Shown here: piece after piece, positions 27,329 through 37,704 of the stretch | Numbering within the stretch: the first letter of the stretch is position 1 | Layout of the letters: every line of letters begins with the position of its first letter | Source: Desulfosporosinus hippei DSM 8344 | GTDB lineage: Bacteria; Bacillota; Desulfitobacteriia; Desulfitobacteriales; Desulfitobacteriaceae | Length of the DNA stretch: 64,000 bases | Direction of reading: 5' to 3' | Assembly (NCBI RefSeq): GCF_900100785.1 | Contig: NZ_FNCP01000001.1 | Location: 124,001 to 188,000 of the forward strand | Notes under the pieces: model-generated | What the model saw: the letters and a program-made list of their open reading frames with translations, nothing else | Told to the model about the DNA's origin: nothing | Database searches by the model: none | Position numbers and translations under genes: made by a program

Positions 27329-27416
27329 CAAAAAACCCTCGTCCCAAAAGGGAGAGGATTTAAAAATAGGCATAACCTACTATCCAACTCACCCCTTGGT
27401 TATCTCTCTGGATAAC
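27329..27416 (-). promoter_or_regulatory. PyrR-responsive attenuator between pyrR and pyrB
   Basis: On the minus strand a hairpin with the loop sequence ATCCAGAGAGATAA (27400-27415), close to the PyrR-binding consensus but with GAT instead of GGC/T, precedes a terminator stem (CCTCTCCC with GGGACGAGG, 27337-27357) and a run of T. In the Bacillus-type mechanism UMP-bound PyrR stabilises the upstream hairpin and favours termination. Confidence 0.78.
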
Positions 27417-27436
27417 ATTTAAAGGGAACCGGTTGA

Positions 27437-28165
<729 letters not shown>

Positions 28166-28190
28166 TTAAAGGCCATAATTCTTGTTCCCT

Positions 28191-28219
28191 AGTTTACTTT
28201 AGCTTTGCTTAAAAGTCAA
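28191..28219 (-). promoter_or_regulatory. SigA-type promoter of the pyr operon
   Basis: TTGACT (28214-28219) and TAAACT (28191-28196) on the minus strand are separated by exactly 17 bases and lie about 30 bases upstream of the PyrR-binding site. The fit to consensus and its position make it the likely start of the nine-gene operon. Confidence 0.7.
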
Positions 28220-28261
28220 TGCACTAATTAAAATGCCAAAATTAATTGACTAATCTCTCAA

Positions 28262-29239
28262 TTAGCGCATTTTTCCAAGCAGAGCCGCAAACTTATGCGG
28301 CAGAAGGGACTCGAAGCTCATCCACGACCCATTGCGCGGATGCTCAAAACCTAAATGAGCTGCATGGAGCATTTGACCTTGTATTCCAAATTGATTCTTC
28401 TTAGGCCCATAAACCGGATCCCCTATAATCGGGTGCTTAATATAGGCCATATGCACGCGTATCTGATGGGTTCGCCCTGTCTCTAAGCAAACTTCCAAAT
28501 ATGAAGTATCTCCAAAACGTTCAACAACGGTATAATGTGTCACAGCCTGTTTCGAATTATGCATAACCACCGCCATGCGTTTACGATCAGATGGATCTCG
28601 GCCAATTGGGGCATCGACGGTTCCTGATGGCTCCGTCATGACCCCGTGAACCAGGGCCAAGTATTTTCTCTCCATGGAATGTGCTTTAAGCTGTGCAGCA
28701 AGACCTTGGTGTGAAAAATCGTTCTTGGCCACCACCAAAATCCCCGATGTATCCTTGTCTATGCGGTGTACAATCCCCGGTCGCAACACTCCATTGATTC
28801 CGGAAAGATTATCACAGTGGTATAGTAAAGCATTAACCATCGTTCCCGTCCAAGCCCCGGGAGCCGGATGGACTACCATTCCTTGAGGTTTATTGACAAC
28901 TAAAACATCCTCATCCTCGTAAATAATCTCCAGGGGGATATTTTCCGGTGTAGCCGAAGATTCTCTTGGAGCCGGAATAATGACTTTTACTAGATCCCCT
29001 TGGCGTATTTTGTAATTCGCTTTTCTAGCTAACCCATTGACAAGTACGCATTCTTTTGTAATTAGACCCTGAACGAAAGAACGGCTTTTTTCTAAAACTT
29101 CAGTCACTCCAAGATCTAAGCGAATTCCTTCAGGAAGTTCAAACACTTGCTCGCAAGAAGATATATGTTCATGTTCATCTTCATCCAAGCCGCAATCGGA
29201 GTAATCTAATCCTGAATTATTTGTTGAATCAATTAACAC
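28262..29239 (-). CDS. rluD: RluD-type 23S rRNA pseudouridine synthase
   Basis: 325 residues. An acidic N-terminus (DEDEHEH) is followed by an S4 RNA-binding domain (about 45-105) and the catalytic domain with the key Asp in HRIDKDTSGILVVAKN. Converts specific uridines in large-subunit rRNA to pseudouridine; the exact positions cannot be told apart from RluA/RluC-type relatives. GTG 29239 has GGGG eight bases upstream. Neighbouring lspA and ylyB-type rluD order is common in Firmicutes. Confidence 0.93.
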   Translation of the reverse strand: MLIDSTNNSGLDYSDCGLDEDEHEHISSCEQVFELPEGIRLDLGVTEVLEKSRSFVQGLITKECVLVNGLARKANYKIRQGDLVKVIIPAPRESSATPENIPLEIIYEDEDVLVVNKPQGMVVHPAPGAWTGTMVNALLYHCDNLSGINGVLRPGIVHRIDKDTSGILVVAKNDFSHQGLAAQLKAHSMERKYLALVHGVMTEPSGTVDAPIGRDPSDRKRMAVVMHNSKQAVTHYTVVERFGDTSYLEVCLETGRTHQIRVHMAYIKHPIIGDPVYGPKKNQFGIQGQMLHAAHLGFEHPRNGSWMSFESLLPHKFAALLGKMR

Positions 29240-29291
29240 TTTTCATACCCCAATACCAAGTTTTTTATAGATGAGAGCATAATGCAGTTCA

Positions 29292-29765
29292 CTACTCATC
29301 AGTTACATCAAGTTCAGATCTCCTTGAGGCTCTCTCATCCCGATAAATAGCCAGCAACAGTAACCCTACCCCTACAACAATCATACTATCAGCGAAGTTA
29401 AACACATACGCCCAAATCTGAAAATCGAGATAGTCTACAACCCGTCCTATAATCAGCCTATCGTACAAATTTCCCAGTGCTCCTCCTCCAATTATCCCTA
29501 ATGCCAGTCGGGTAATCCTTTCTTGGCGCGGTATACGATACTGCCCATAAACCACACCTCCAACAACCAGAACCGCTGTAAGGATAAAAATCCAGGTTTG
29601 GCCCGCCATCAGACCAAAAGCTGCGCCTGGATTCAAGACATAGGTCAAATGGAATATCCCGGGAAAAACTTTTAGCGTTTCGCCCGGAATAAAGTATGTT
29701 TGAACTAAAACCTTTAGAAAACGATCTATACCCCAAACCCCAATTATTGCAAGCCAAACTAACAA
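29292..29765 (-). CDS. lspA: Lipoprotein signal peptidase (signal peptidase II)
   Basis: Cleaves lipoprotein leaders after diacylglyceryl modification. Four membrane segments; catalytic Asp residues in VDYLDFQIW and FNFADS; NLYDRL conserved. TTG 29765 is preferred because GGAGG lies seven bases upstream and gives a normal length (about 158 residues); the longest form begins at 29822 and a GTG at 29780 is also possible. Lipoproteins in this window that need it include ApbE. Confidence 0.95.
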   Translation of the reverse strand: MLVWLAIIGVWGIDRFLKVLVQTYFIPGETLKVFPGIFHLTYVLNPGAAFGLMAGQTWIFILTAVLVVGGVVYGQYRIPRQERITRLALGIIGGGALGNLYDRLIIGRVVDYLDFQIWAYVFNFADSMIVVGVGLLLLAIYRDERASRRSELDVTDE

Positions 29766-29826
29766 CCGATTCCCTCCCACTATTCTTTCCCTCATCTTAA
29801 CATAGGGTTCTAAGTGGGGCAAATAA

Positions 29827-30501
29827 TTATGTTTGTCCGTGATCTTTACTATAATGGATGGTGTTTAAGCGTCCTTCCGGTTCCCGCTGAGTTTCTATGG
29901 TTTCAATAAATTGGACAGCGCCAATGGATTCGTCAGAATCTTCGTAGAGGTTATTTGGATCGGAGATATTTCGGTTAGTTCCCAAGTCCTGAAGAGTATC
30001 TGCGGTACCATAGCGAGCTACAGCCTGCCAGGAATCTTCGCCATCAAACATAACTTGATCAGTACCATCATTAAAAGTTCTGGAAAATGGACGATTTAGA
30101 ATTTCGTTTTCCACTGGTTCTCGATGCAGGGAGTGTTGCTCTTCTTTTTCCTCTTCACGGCTGCATTTCGCACATACTGTCGTGTAGGGCAAAACCTCAA
30201 GACGTTCATAAGGAATCTGTTGACCGCAATGCTCACATTTAGCGTAGTTTCCCTTTTCAAATCTTTCCAGAGCATTGTCAATAGCCCCAATTCTATGACT
30301 TAAGCGATCATGTTCGGCAATATCACGTGAGCGCTGATACAATTCGCTTCCAACATCTGCCGGATGATTATCCACAAGGGATAATTCTCCTAATGAATCT
30401 TTCATACTTCCTTCAAATAATTCAGCAGCAGTTTCCATAACTTCACTTCGTTCTTCATGTAATGTATTGATCAATTTATCATATCGCTTTTGATCTTTCA
30501 A
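29827..30501 (-). CDS. YteA-family DksA/TraR-type zinc finger protein
   Basis: 224 residues. A helical N-terminal half precedes a C4 zinc finger (CEHCGQQIPYERLEVLPYTTVC with CAKC, about residues 97-121), then an acidic tail of about 100 residues that includes a repeated DGEDSW-type stretch. This is the YteA/YlyA-like group of Firmicutes, linked to sporulation in some members and related to the transcription factor DksA. TTG 30501 has GGAGGC upstream. Lies 5 bases from the longest lspA frame. Confidence 0.85.
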   Translation of the reverse strand: MKDQKRYDKLINTLHEERSEVMETAAELFEGSMKDSLGELSLVDNHPADVGSELYQRSRDIAEHDRLSHRIGAIDNALERFEKGNYAKCEHCGQQIPYERLEVLPYTTVCAKCSREEEKEEQHSLHREPVENEILNRPFSRTFNDGTDQVMFDGEDSWQAVARYGTADTLQDLGTNRNISDPNNLYEDSDESIGAVQFIETIETQREPEGRLNTIHYSKDHGQT

Positions 30502-30525
30502 TTATCTTCGCCTCCTACTCCAAAT

Positions 30526-30876
30526 TTAGGGTTGATTAACATATCTGCTTAATTCCGCAATCAATCCTCCTATTACTGGCAGGTTCAGAACCACTATCCG
30601 TTTTAATATAAAATAGGCAAATCCAGCCAGCAAACCTGCTCCAAGGGCAGTTCCCAATCCTCGCAAAAGACCAACCCCGAAATTAATCCATAACATTCTT
30701 CCTGGCCGATTTAAATAAGAGATATAATCAGCTAGTCTCATTTTTTCCAGAGTTTCTGCCAACAAAGCAACTTGATGGTTCAATCCCGCCAACTCCTGAG
30801 CATTAATAGAATCCGTTTCATCGTTACTTATCGAGAGTTTCCTGGTCGGTTTATTCTCTTCTTTCGAAACGGCCAC
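30526..30876 (-). CDS. DUF5665 small membrane protein
   Basis: 116 residues. A polar N-terminus of about 40 residues is followed by a conserved stretch EKMRLADYISYLNRPGRMLW and a Gly-rich membrane segment (LLRGLGTALGAGLLAGFAYFIL). It fits DUF5665, a family of unknown function common in spore-forming Clostridia. GTG 30876 has GAGGTG seven bases upstream. It lies in a row with the yteA-like gene and lspA. Confidence 0.82.
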   Translation of the reverse strand: MAVSKEENKPTRKLSISNDETDSINAQELAGLNHQVALLAETLEKMRLADYISYLNRPGRMLWINFGVGLLRGLGTALGAGLLAGFAYFILKRIVVLNLPVIGGLIAELSRYVNQP

Positions 30877-31001
30877 GTTATCACCTCACGTTAAACATCT
30901 TTTTTATTGTTCCCACAGCTTTGTAATTTACACTGATTCATTTAAAATATAAATTTAAAATATTCTGTAATGAAGCTAGTTATGGCTTCTAATCCAAATA
31001 A

Positions 31002-31045
31002 AAAAGGGTTGTAATTAACCTTTAGAAGTTAATTACAACCCTTTT
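31002..31045. terminator. Perfect 18-bp hairpin terminator after pduL
   Basis: Arms 31002-31019 and 31028-31045 are exact reverse complements around an eight-base loop, flanked by A-rich DNA on the left that gives TTTTTTATTT on the minus strand. It ends the pduL transcript before the DUF5665 gene. Confidence 0.88.
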
Positions 31046-31101
31046 AAAAACATTAGCCTAGAAGCTTCCCACATAGATAAAAACAGGTTTATATTCTTCC
31101 A

Positions 31102-31680
31102 CTAGGGAAGACATACTTCAAGCAATTGTCCGTTTGCTAAACTAAAAGCATTCCCTTCATCAGTGTCTACATGCAAGTCAAGAGCGTAATCAGGGCTTAC
31201 CCGAACTAATACTTGATCAAGAATTCCGCCACGGGGACCAGGGACAATAGCTCGGATATATTGCCCATCTTCGAGTTTATACTTCTCAGCATCTTGCGGA
31301 CTCATATGAAGATGTCGGGCAGCAATAATAACACCTTTATTCATGTGAATCCTTCCCTTTGGACCTTCAACATCAATGCCGGGCGTTTCTTCAATCTTTC
31401 CAGAATCGCGGACTGGCGGTTTTACCCCAAGTTTAAAAGTATCTGTAGCAGTAAGTTCGACTTGAGAAGCTTTCCGGGCAGGCCCCAAAACCCGAACTCC
31501 CGCAATTGTACCCTTGGGTCCAATGAGCGTAACAGTTTCTTCACTGGCAAATTGACCAGGTTGACTAAGAGCTTTCATCTTTGTTAAAGAGTATCCCTCA
31601 CCAAAAAGAGCCTCAATATGATCATGCGACAGATGGATGTGGCGATTAGATATACCGACGGGAACTTTAAAGGTTTCCAT
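31102..31680 (-). CDS. pduL: Phosphate acyltransferase PduL
   Basis: 192 residues. Interconverts acyl-CoA and acyl phosphate. Two PduL domains with metal-binding His motifs NRHIHLS (about residue 12) and ARHLHMS (about 122), and DLHVDTDEGNA near the end. No microcompartment shell genes or encapsulation peptide extension are seen, so it probably acts as a free phosphotransacetylase in acetyl-CoA metabolism rather than in a shell. Single gene with AGGAGGGAG ribosome site and a strong terminator after it. Confidence 0.94.
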   Translation of the reverse strand: METFKVPVGISNRHIHLSHDHIEALFGEGYSLTKMKALSQPGQFASEETVTLIGPKGTIAGVRVLGPARKASQVELTATDTFKLGVKPPVRDSGKIEETPGIDVEGPKGRIHMNKGVIIAARHLHMSPQDAEKYKLEDGQYIRAIVPGPRGGILDQVLVRVSPDYALDLHVDTDEGNAFSLANGQLLEVCLP

Positions 31681-31888
31681 AAGTTCATCTCCCTCCTATC
31701 AAATAGTAATGCCACCGTGCGAAATAGAATATGTCAAGTTTTTAAGCATCGGCAGAAGTTCTAAAAATACCTTACACTTATTATACCTATTTCGATACGT
31801 TACGACAAATTACTATTTATTCAGTTGATTTCGGCAAGTAGATGAATTACGAAATTACATAAAAATGTGATATCAGGTACAAGAATTC

Positions 31889-32620
31889 TTACTCTCCTGT
31901 CAACCAAACTATTTCTCCCTCTTGAACCACCGGAACAATTGGTAAAATATTTGGAGTTGAGCAATACTCTATGTCTCGTTCAAAGCCCAAGGATATAAGT
32001 TTTTTCCCATGAACTGAGTTCCGAATCCTATCTGTAAGATGATCTTCAGAGCTTCGATATAACATTCGTGCAGCTTCACCTAAATCGTTTAGCAAAATCT
32101 TTGATCCCAAAGAATCAATTAACATTCCGGCGCAAAGAGTATCCGGCAAGTCAAAACGTTCTTCTGTACCTGCACAAAACACTACTATTCCTTTTAACCT
32201 ATTTCGATTCTCAAATTCTCTGTGTACAGCTAAAACAATACTATGCATATTTATAAACGAAGCCATCCAAATCATTGGGGCAGCAATAGAATCTCGTATA
32301 GCTCGAGTGCCATTCGATGTAGTCAAAATTACTCTTCTGCCTCCTACTTTTTCGGGGACATAGTCAAAAGGAGAGTTTCCTAAATCAAAGCCCTCAATGA
32401 TCAGCGAATCACGCTCACCCCCTAATAATGAGCCGGGGAGCGTTAAACGTTTCTCTAAGGCTTCCTCTGAGGTAAGCACCGGGACAATGGCCTGGCAGCC
32501 ATTGGCTAGTGCCGTCACGATGGTACTTGTTGCTCTCAAAACATCAATCACGATGACTAATCTATCTTCTAAATAGGGAATTCGTGGAGAACCTGTACTC
32601 GGCAATACTTCGATTTGCAT
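31889..32620 (-). CDS. comB: 2-phosphosulfolactate phosphatase family protein
   Basis: Start chosen at ATG 32620 (GGGGTG close upstream), giving MQIEVLPS; a frame to 32647 adds nine residues. About 243 residues. ComB motifs include VIVIDVLRATSTIVTAL (Asp nucleophile region), LLGGERDSLIIEGFDLGNSP and TTSNGTRAI. In methanogens ComB acts in coenzyme M synthesis; bacteria with only this gene probably use it in sulfolactate metabolism or on another substrate. No comA or comC neighbours are present, so the role here is uncertain. Confidence 0.9.
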   Translation of the reverse strand: MQIEVLPSTGSPRIPYLEDRLVIVIDVLRATSTIVTALANGCQAIVPVLTSEEALEKRLTLPGSLLGGERDSLIIEGFDLGNSPFDYVPEKVGGRRVILTTSNGTRAIRDSIAAPMIWMASFINMHSIVLAVHREFENRNRLKGIVVFCAGTEERFDLPDTLCAGMLIDSLGSKILLNDLGEAARMLYRSSEDHLTDRIRNSVHGKKLISLGFERDIEYCSTPNILPIVPVVQEGEIVWLTGE

Positions 32621-32779
32621 GCGATCACCCCATTCCTTTATTATCATGTAACTTTATGGACAATCCTTTTATAATTCAACTTTTTCTGACTTAATTCCTG
32701 CATAATTTCATTAAAATCCTTAATTTCCGATTTCTTTTAATAATATGCTTTTATATAGCTTTTTTGTATTGAAAAGAAT

Positions 32780-32810
32780 AGACACAGAATACATAAGCAT
32801 CCTGTGTCTA
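32780..32810 (-). terminator. Terminator of the gcv operon
   Basis: TAGACACAGG and TCTGTGTCTA on the minus strand pair with one mismatch around an eleven-base loop just downstream of the gcvPB stop, followed by ATTCTTTTC. Position and stem support termination. Confidence 0.7.
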
Positions 32811-32822
32811 AAAAAAGCTTTA

Positions 32823-34286
32823 TTAAGGCTCTCTACGCCAACGTAAGTTTGGTTTTCTGACGGCACTTACTTCATCCAAACGGGTTACAAGTGTGGTATA
32901 GGGAGCGTTCTTTACCAGATCCGAATCATTCTGAGCTTCTTCAGCAATCATAATTAGAACTTCAGCAAACTTATCTAGTGTTTCAATGCTTTCAGTTTCT
33001 GTAGGCTCTATCATCATGGCCTCTTCAACAATTATCGGGAAATAAATAGTTGGAGGGTGATAGCCATAGTCTAACAAACGTTTTGCAATATCTAAGGTGT
33101 GTACTCCCGTTGACTTAAGGTTCTTAGGGGTAATAATAAATTCATGCATGCAGACGCGTTCAAAGGGGAGATAATAATGGTCTTTAAGAATACTCATAAG
33201 ATAATTAGCATTCAAAACTGCATTTTCTGAAGCTGACCTTAATCCCGCCCCGCCAAGGCTACGAATGTAGGCATAGGCCCTTACAAGCACTGAAAAATTT
33301 GCATAAAAAGAGCGTACACGGCCTATAGACAGTGGCATATCATTTTTAAGTGAAAAGATTCCATCTTCCGACCGGACAACCAGTGGTTTAGGAAGATAGG
33401 GGATCAGAAATTCCTTAACTCCAACAGGTCCAGACCCTGGTCCTCCGCCTCCATGAGGTGTAGAAAAGGTTTTGTGCAAATTTAGATGGACAACGTCAAA
33501 GCCCATATCCCCAGGACGGGCAATACCCATTACAGCATTTGTATTCGCTCCATCGTAGTATAATAAACCGCCCACATCGTGAACCAACTTGGTTATTTCT
33601 AAAATATTTTCATCAAAAAGACCCACAGTGTTAGGATTTGTTAGCATCAGAGCCGCAACCTCGTCATTAAGAACCCTTTTCAAAGCGTCAAGATCTACTC
33701 CACCGCGTTCATTAGAGGGAATCTGAATAATTTCGTACCCGGCCATTGCGGCAGTGGCGGGATTTGTTCCATGAGCCGAATCCGGAACTACGACCTTTGA
33801 ACGTTTAGTGTCTTGGCGATGATCGTGATAGGCTTTGATAATTAGTATCCCTGTCATTTCTCCATGGGCTCCGGCCGCCGGTTGAAGAGTAAACCCATCC
33901 ATCCCGGTTAATTCACAAAGGTCCTCCTGTAACTCAGCCATAAGCTGTAAAGCCCCTTGAGTCAACGACTCCGGCTGATAGGGGTGTAGAGCAGTAAAAC
34001 CTGGAAGGCGAGATAACATTTCATTCACCTTTGGATTATACTTCATTGTACAAGACCCTAGTGGATAAAACCCAGTATCAACACCATGGTTCAAGGTAGA
34101 AAGATGAGTAAAGTGACGGACAGCGTCTACTTCAGAGACTTCCGGAAGCAACGGTTCTTGCTTGCGCAACAAACTCTCAGGAATTAGATTTTCAATCGGA
34201 ACTTCCGGTACATCGCAGGCAGGTAGACTTACTGCAGTTCGTCCATCGGCACTCAGGTCAAAAATTAGCGGTTCTAAAACTTTCAC
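32823..34286 (-). CDS. gcvPB: Glycine dehydrogenase (decarboxylating) subunit 2
   Basis: 487 residues, the C-terminal half of P-protein. The PLP Lys is in [18 protein letters not shown]. Together with GcvPA it decarboxylates glycine and passes the aminomethyl group to lipoyl-GcvH. GTG 34286 overlaps the gcvPA stop by four bases. Last gene of the gcv operon. Confidence 0.97.
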   Translation of the reverse strand: MKVLEPLIFDLSADGRTAVSLPACDVPEVPIENLIPESLLRKQEPLLPEVSEVDAVRHFTHLSTLNHGVDTGFYPLGSCTMKYNPKVNEMLSRLPGFTALHPYQPESLTQGALQLMAELQEDLCELTGMDGFTLQPAAGAHGEMTGILIIKAYHDHRQDTKRSKVVVPDSAHGTNPATAAMAGYEIIQIPSNERGGVDLDALKRVLNDEVAALMLTNPNTVGLFDENILEITKLVHDVGGLLYYDGANTNAVMGIARPGDMGFDVVHLNLHKTFSTPHGGGGPGSGPVGVKEFLIPYLPKPLVVRSEDGIFSLKNDMPLSIGRVRSFYANFSVLVRAYAYIRSLGGAGLRSASENAVLNANYLMSILKDHYYLPFERVCMHEFIITPKNLKSTGVHTLDIAKRLLDYGYHPPTIYFPIIVEEAMMIEPTETESIETLDKFAEVLIMIAEEAQNDSDLVKNAPYTTLVTRLDEVSAVRKPNLRWRREP

Positions 34287-35623
34287 TGGATTTCCCCCAA
34301 TCTGGCCACTAGCCGATCAATATCTGCTTTTGATTTAGTCTCTGTCACACAGAAGAGGAGATGGTGATCAAGTTCCGGATAGAAACGAACCAGATCTAGC
34401 CCACCAATAATTTTGCTTTCCAATAGCCCTGAATTAATTTTGGCAGGTTCAATCTTTGACTTAATCACAAATTCGTGGAAAAAAGGTCTCGAAAATGCCA
34501 AGCTCATCCCTGGTATCTTGGCAATCTCTTGAGCAGCATAGTGGGCATTTTGCAGATTCAGGTTGGCCATTTCTTTAAGTCCTATTTTACCCAGGGCACT
34601 CAAATGCATAGTAAAGGCAAGGGCGCAAAGTGCTTCATTGGAACATATGTTTGAAGTTGCTTTTTCTCGTCGGATATGTTGTTCACGTGCCTGAAGAGTT
34701 AAAACATATCCTCTCTTTCCGGATTTATCGGTTGTAGCCCCAACTATTCGCCCCGGCATACGACGGACAAACTTGTCTCGGCATGACAAGAATCCCAAAT
34801 ATGGCCCACCATAATTAAGCGGGTTTCCGAAGGGTTGACCTTCACCTACAGCAATATCAACGCCACACTCACCAGGGGATTTCAATAGTCCTAATGAAAC
34901 AGGGTTAACTGAGACTACCACTAAGGCTCCCTTGGCATGAGCCATCCGGACGATTTCTTCCACATTTTCCAGCCCGCCAAAAAAGTTGGGAGTTTGAACA
35001 AGTACACCAGCGATATCTTCTTTTAGTAGAACTTCTAAAGCAGCCTGATCCATTACACCTTGTTTGAAAGGAACTTCAATGATTTCTACACCCCGGGGTG
35101 GCAAATATGTTTTCAACACTTCACGATATTCCGGATGCACCGTAGTCAAAACTAACACTTTATCTCGTCGCGTAGCATCACAGGTCATAAGAGCTGCCTC
35201 TGCTAGTGCCGAAGCCCCATCGTACATAGAAGCATTGGTTACATCCATTCCAGTCAATTCACAAACTAAGGTTTGATACTCATAAATTGCTTGAAGGGTT
35301 CCCTGACTAATCTCTGGTTGATAAGGTGTATAGGCTGTGTAGAACTCTGAGCGCAACAATAATTGGTCAATGAAGCTGGGAATGTAATGTTCATAAGCCC
35401 CAGCTCCTAAAAATGAGCTATACTCTTCGACAGTTTTATTTAACCCCGCCAAACCTTTGACGTGTTTGACTAATTCCTGCTCCGACATTCCTCCAGAAAT
35501 TGCCAGCGTACGCTGCAAACGGACTTCTTGGGGAATATCTGTAAAGAGATCTTCAAGTGACTTAGCCCCGATACGGGCTAAGAGCCGTTCTTTTTGGCTG
35601 TCCGTATTCGGTACGAAGTTCAT
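34283..35623 (-). CDS. gcvPA: Glycine dehydrogenase (decarboxylating) subunit 1
   Basis: 446 residues, N-terminal half of the split P-protein. Starts [17 protein letters not shown]-like, with the substrate-side motifs [14 protein letters not shown] and [19 protein letters not shown]. It needs GcvPB for PLP chemistry. The ribosome site AGGAGG lies inside the end of gcvH, and the start is one base after the gcvH stop, so the genes are coupled. Confidence 0.97.
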   Translation of the reverse strand: MNFVPNTDSQKERLLARIGAKSLEDLFTDIPQEVRLQRTLAISGGMSEQELVKHVKGLAGLNKTVEEYSSFLGAGAYEHYIPSFIDQLLLRSEFYTAYTPYQPEISQGTLQAIYEYQTLVCELTGMDVTNASMYDGASALAEAALMTCDATRRDKVLVLTTVHPEYREVLKTYLPPRGVEIIEVPFKQGVMDQAALEVLLKEDIAGVLVQTPNFFGGLENVEEIVRMAHAKGALVVVSVNPVSLGLLKSPGECGVDIAVGEGQPFGNPLNYGGPYLGFLSCRDKFVRRMPGRIVGATTDKSGKRGYVLTLQAREQHIRREKATSNICSNEALCALAFTMHLSALGKIGLKEMANLNLQNAHYAAQEIAKIPGMSLAFSRPFFHEFVIKSKIEPAKINSGLLESKIIGGLDLVRFYPELDHHLLFCVTETKSKADIDRLVARLGEIQ

Positions 35624-35624
35624 T

Positions 35625-36011
35625 CTAATGTTCCTCCTGTGCTAATAATGTCTCATATTCCTCAACGGACATCATACTTTCCAGCGGAGCAAAATCTTCA
35701 GCCTCTACCTTAATCAACCAGCCCTCTCCATAGGGGTCAGAATTTAATAAATCAGGTGTATCCATAACTGAAGTGTTCACTTCTACAACTTTTCCACTCA
35801 CTGAAGCAGAGATGTCGGATACAGCTTTAACTGATTCAACTGTACCGTAAGATTTTCCGGCCGTTACCGTTGCTCCTACATCCGGGAGCTCGACAAACAC
35901 TACGTCTCCAAGGCTTTTTTGGGCGTGGTCTGTTATACCAAAAGTAATAATATTTCCTTCAACCTTTGCGTATTCATGCTCTTTGTTATACTTTAAATCA
36001 ACTGGATTCAT
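35625..36011 (-). CDS. gcvH: Glycine cleavage system H protein
   Basis: 128 residues, lipoyl carrier of the glycine cleavage system. The lipoylated Lys is in VESVKAVSD (about residue 63). Length and fold motifs ([19 protein letters not shown]) are typical. It lies between gcvT (137-base spacer) and gcvPA. A separate lipoate ligase is not in the window. Confidence 0.97.
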   Translation of the reverse strand: MNPVDLKYNKEHEYAKVEGNIITFGITDHAQKSLGDVVFVELPDVGATVTAGKSYGTVESVKAVSDISASVSGKVVEVNTSVMDTPDLLNSDPYGEGWLIKVEAEDFAPLESMMSVEEYETLLAQEEH

Positions 36012-36148
36012 TTAAATCATCCTCCTCAAATTTTAATTATTTTGTCCAAAGGGGATCAGCAACATCCACTAGTAATACTAAATGTGTGTGGCTAGATGAA
36101 TTTTATTTAAGCAATTAGCAGAGAGTAAAACTACTAGATTATTTTTAG

Positions 36149-37303
36149 CTATGCAATACTGGATAATACTTTATCAGATACTACGCCAGATTCCTTGGGT
36201 TTTGTTTGATTCTCACGTTTATAAAACAAGGAGGGAACAATTCTTGCTTTAACTGCTTTTCCACGAATCATTACATCAAGAATCTGACCCTGAATCGCTA
36301 AATCGGCCTTGATTAATCCTAAAGCAATGTTTTTGTTTAGAGTTGGTGAAAATGAGCCAGATGTAACAAATCCAATCTCTTGCCCATCTTTTTGTAAGGG
36401 ATAGTGGGAACGGGCTATTCCACGATCAATCATTTCTAATCCTACTAACTTTCGCGGTACCCCTTGTTCCTTTTGAGCTAGAATTACCTCCTTCCCAATG
36501 AAATTCACCTTATCTAGCTTAACAAAAATTCCAAGCCCTGCTTCAAGAGGAGAAATCTCCGCTCCTAATTCATTCCCATATAACGGAAGACGAGCTTCAA
36601 AGCGCAATGTGTCACGTGCACCCAGCCCAATCGGCTGTACACCCTCTAGAGCACCAACTTCCAATATTTTTCTCCACAGTTGCCGACTATGTTCAGGAGT
36701 AACATAAATCTCAAATCCGTCTTCTCCTGTATAGCCCGTCCGGGAAACCAGACAACTAATCCCGTCAATATTCCCGTGAGTGAAACTATAGTATTTAATC
36801 TGTGAAAGATTAAGTTCTGTAATACGCTGTAAGACAGTTTCTGCTAGCGGACCTTGTAAGGCAAGCTGAGCATATTGGTCAGAGACATTTTCTAAGTTCA
36901 CATTAAAACTGTCTGCTTGTTTTAATATCCAAGCGTAGTCTTTATCGGTATTGGAGGCATTTACGACAATCAGAAAATGTTGAGAATTATATCGATAAAC
37001 CAACAAGTCATCTACAATTCCACCGCTTGGATAGCACATAGGAGAGTATAGAATTCTGCCATCTTCCAGCTTACTGACATCATTGGTGATCAGCATTTGA
37101 ATAAACTCTAAAGCATCTTGACCACGAACCTCTATCTCACCCATATGAGACACATCGAAAAGGCCGGCCTTAGTCCGAACGGCATGATGTTCATCTATAA
37201 CACCAACATATTGAACAGGCATTTCCCATCCGCCAAAATCAATAAGTTTTGCCTTATGAGCCAAATGCTCTTCGTAAAGTGGAGTGCGTTTTAATTCATT
37301 CAT
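36149..37303 (-). CDS. gcvT: Glycine cleavage system aminomethyltransferase
   Basis: 384 residues. Transfers the methylene group from aminomethyl-GcvH to tetrahydrofolate, releasing ammonia. Family motifs DFGGWEMPVQY, FDVSHMGEIEVRG and SRTGYTGEDGFEIY are present. AGGAGG precedes ATG 37303. First gene of the gcv operon and directly downstream of the tandem glycine riboswitch. The C-terminus is slightly longer than usual (basic tail NQTKPKESG). Confidence 0.97.
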   Translation of the reverse strand: MNELKRTPLYEEHLAHKAKLIDFGGWEMPVQYVGVIDEHHAVRTKAGLFDVSHMGEIEVRGQDALEFIQMLITNDVSKLEDGRILYSPMCYPSGGIVDDLLVYRYNSQHFLIVVNASNTDKDYAWILKQADSFNVNLENVSDQYAQLALQGPLAETVLQRITELNLSQIKYYSFTHGNIDGISCLVSRTGYTGEDGFEIYVTPEHSRQLWRKILEVGALEGVQPIGLGARDTLRFEARLPLYGNELGAEISPLEAGLGIFVKLDKVNFIGKEVILAQKEQGVPRKLVGLEMIDRGIARSHYPLQKDGQEIGFVTSGSFSPTLNKNIALGLIKADLAIQGQILDVMIRGKAVKARIVPSLFYKRENQTKPKESGVVSDKVLSSIA

Positions 37304-37450
37304 AAAGAAACCTCCTTATTTTAGACTAGAAATAATTTTTCATAGCAGATACTTCGCGCCTTAGATTTCTTCAATAGTGTTCCATATAGCAGGACATCAC
37401 ACCCAGAAAAAACCTTCCAAAACACCCTTGTGAATTTCTGTAAATTAAAG

Positions 37451-37490
37451 AAGGACAGAGAAAATGCGTAGTCGCATTTTCTCTGTCCTT
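37451..37490 (-). terminator. Expression-platform terminator of the glycine riboswitch
   Basis: An exact 18-bp stem (37451-37468 with 37473-37490) with a four-base loop, followed on the minus strand by CTTTAATTT. Its upstream arm touches the second aptamer, as expected for a glycine ON switch that prevents this hairpin when ligand is bound. Confidence 0.88.
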
Positions 37491-37662
37491 TAACCTGAGA
37501 GATTCGCCGTATCTCGGCTTCCCCTTTGGTGTTCTTTTACAAGAAACTCTCCAGAGTCCCGTCTTCTAGCAGTACTTTTGCCTGAGAGCTTCCCTCCTTG
37601 AAAAGCGAATTTCAAGGAATTTCTCCTTCGGCGTCTGTATTTCAGATCTCTCCTGCCAGTTT
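37491..37662 (-). ncRNA. Tandem glycine riboswitch upstream of gcvT
   Basis: Two aptamers are seen on the minus strand. The first starts near 37660 with GGCAGGAGAGAT, has CCGAAGGAG and ends CTCTCAGGCAAAAG; the second starts near CTCTGGAGAG, has ACACCAAAGGGG and ends ATCTCTCAGGTTAAAGGAC. These are hallmark conserved segments of the tandem gcvT-type glycine riboswitch. It lies between ileS and gcvT and should turn on glycine breakdown when glycine is abundant. Confidence 0.95.
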
Positions 37663-37704
37663 CATCCGGTATAAACTATTTACTTAGTTATATAATATGC
37701 TTTT

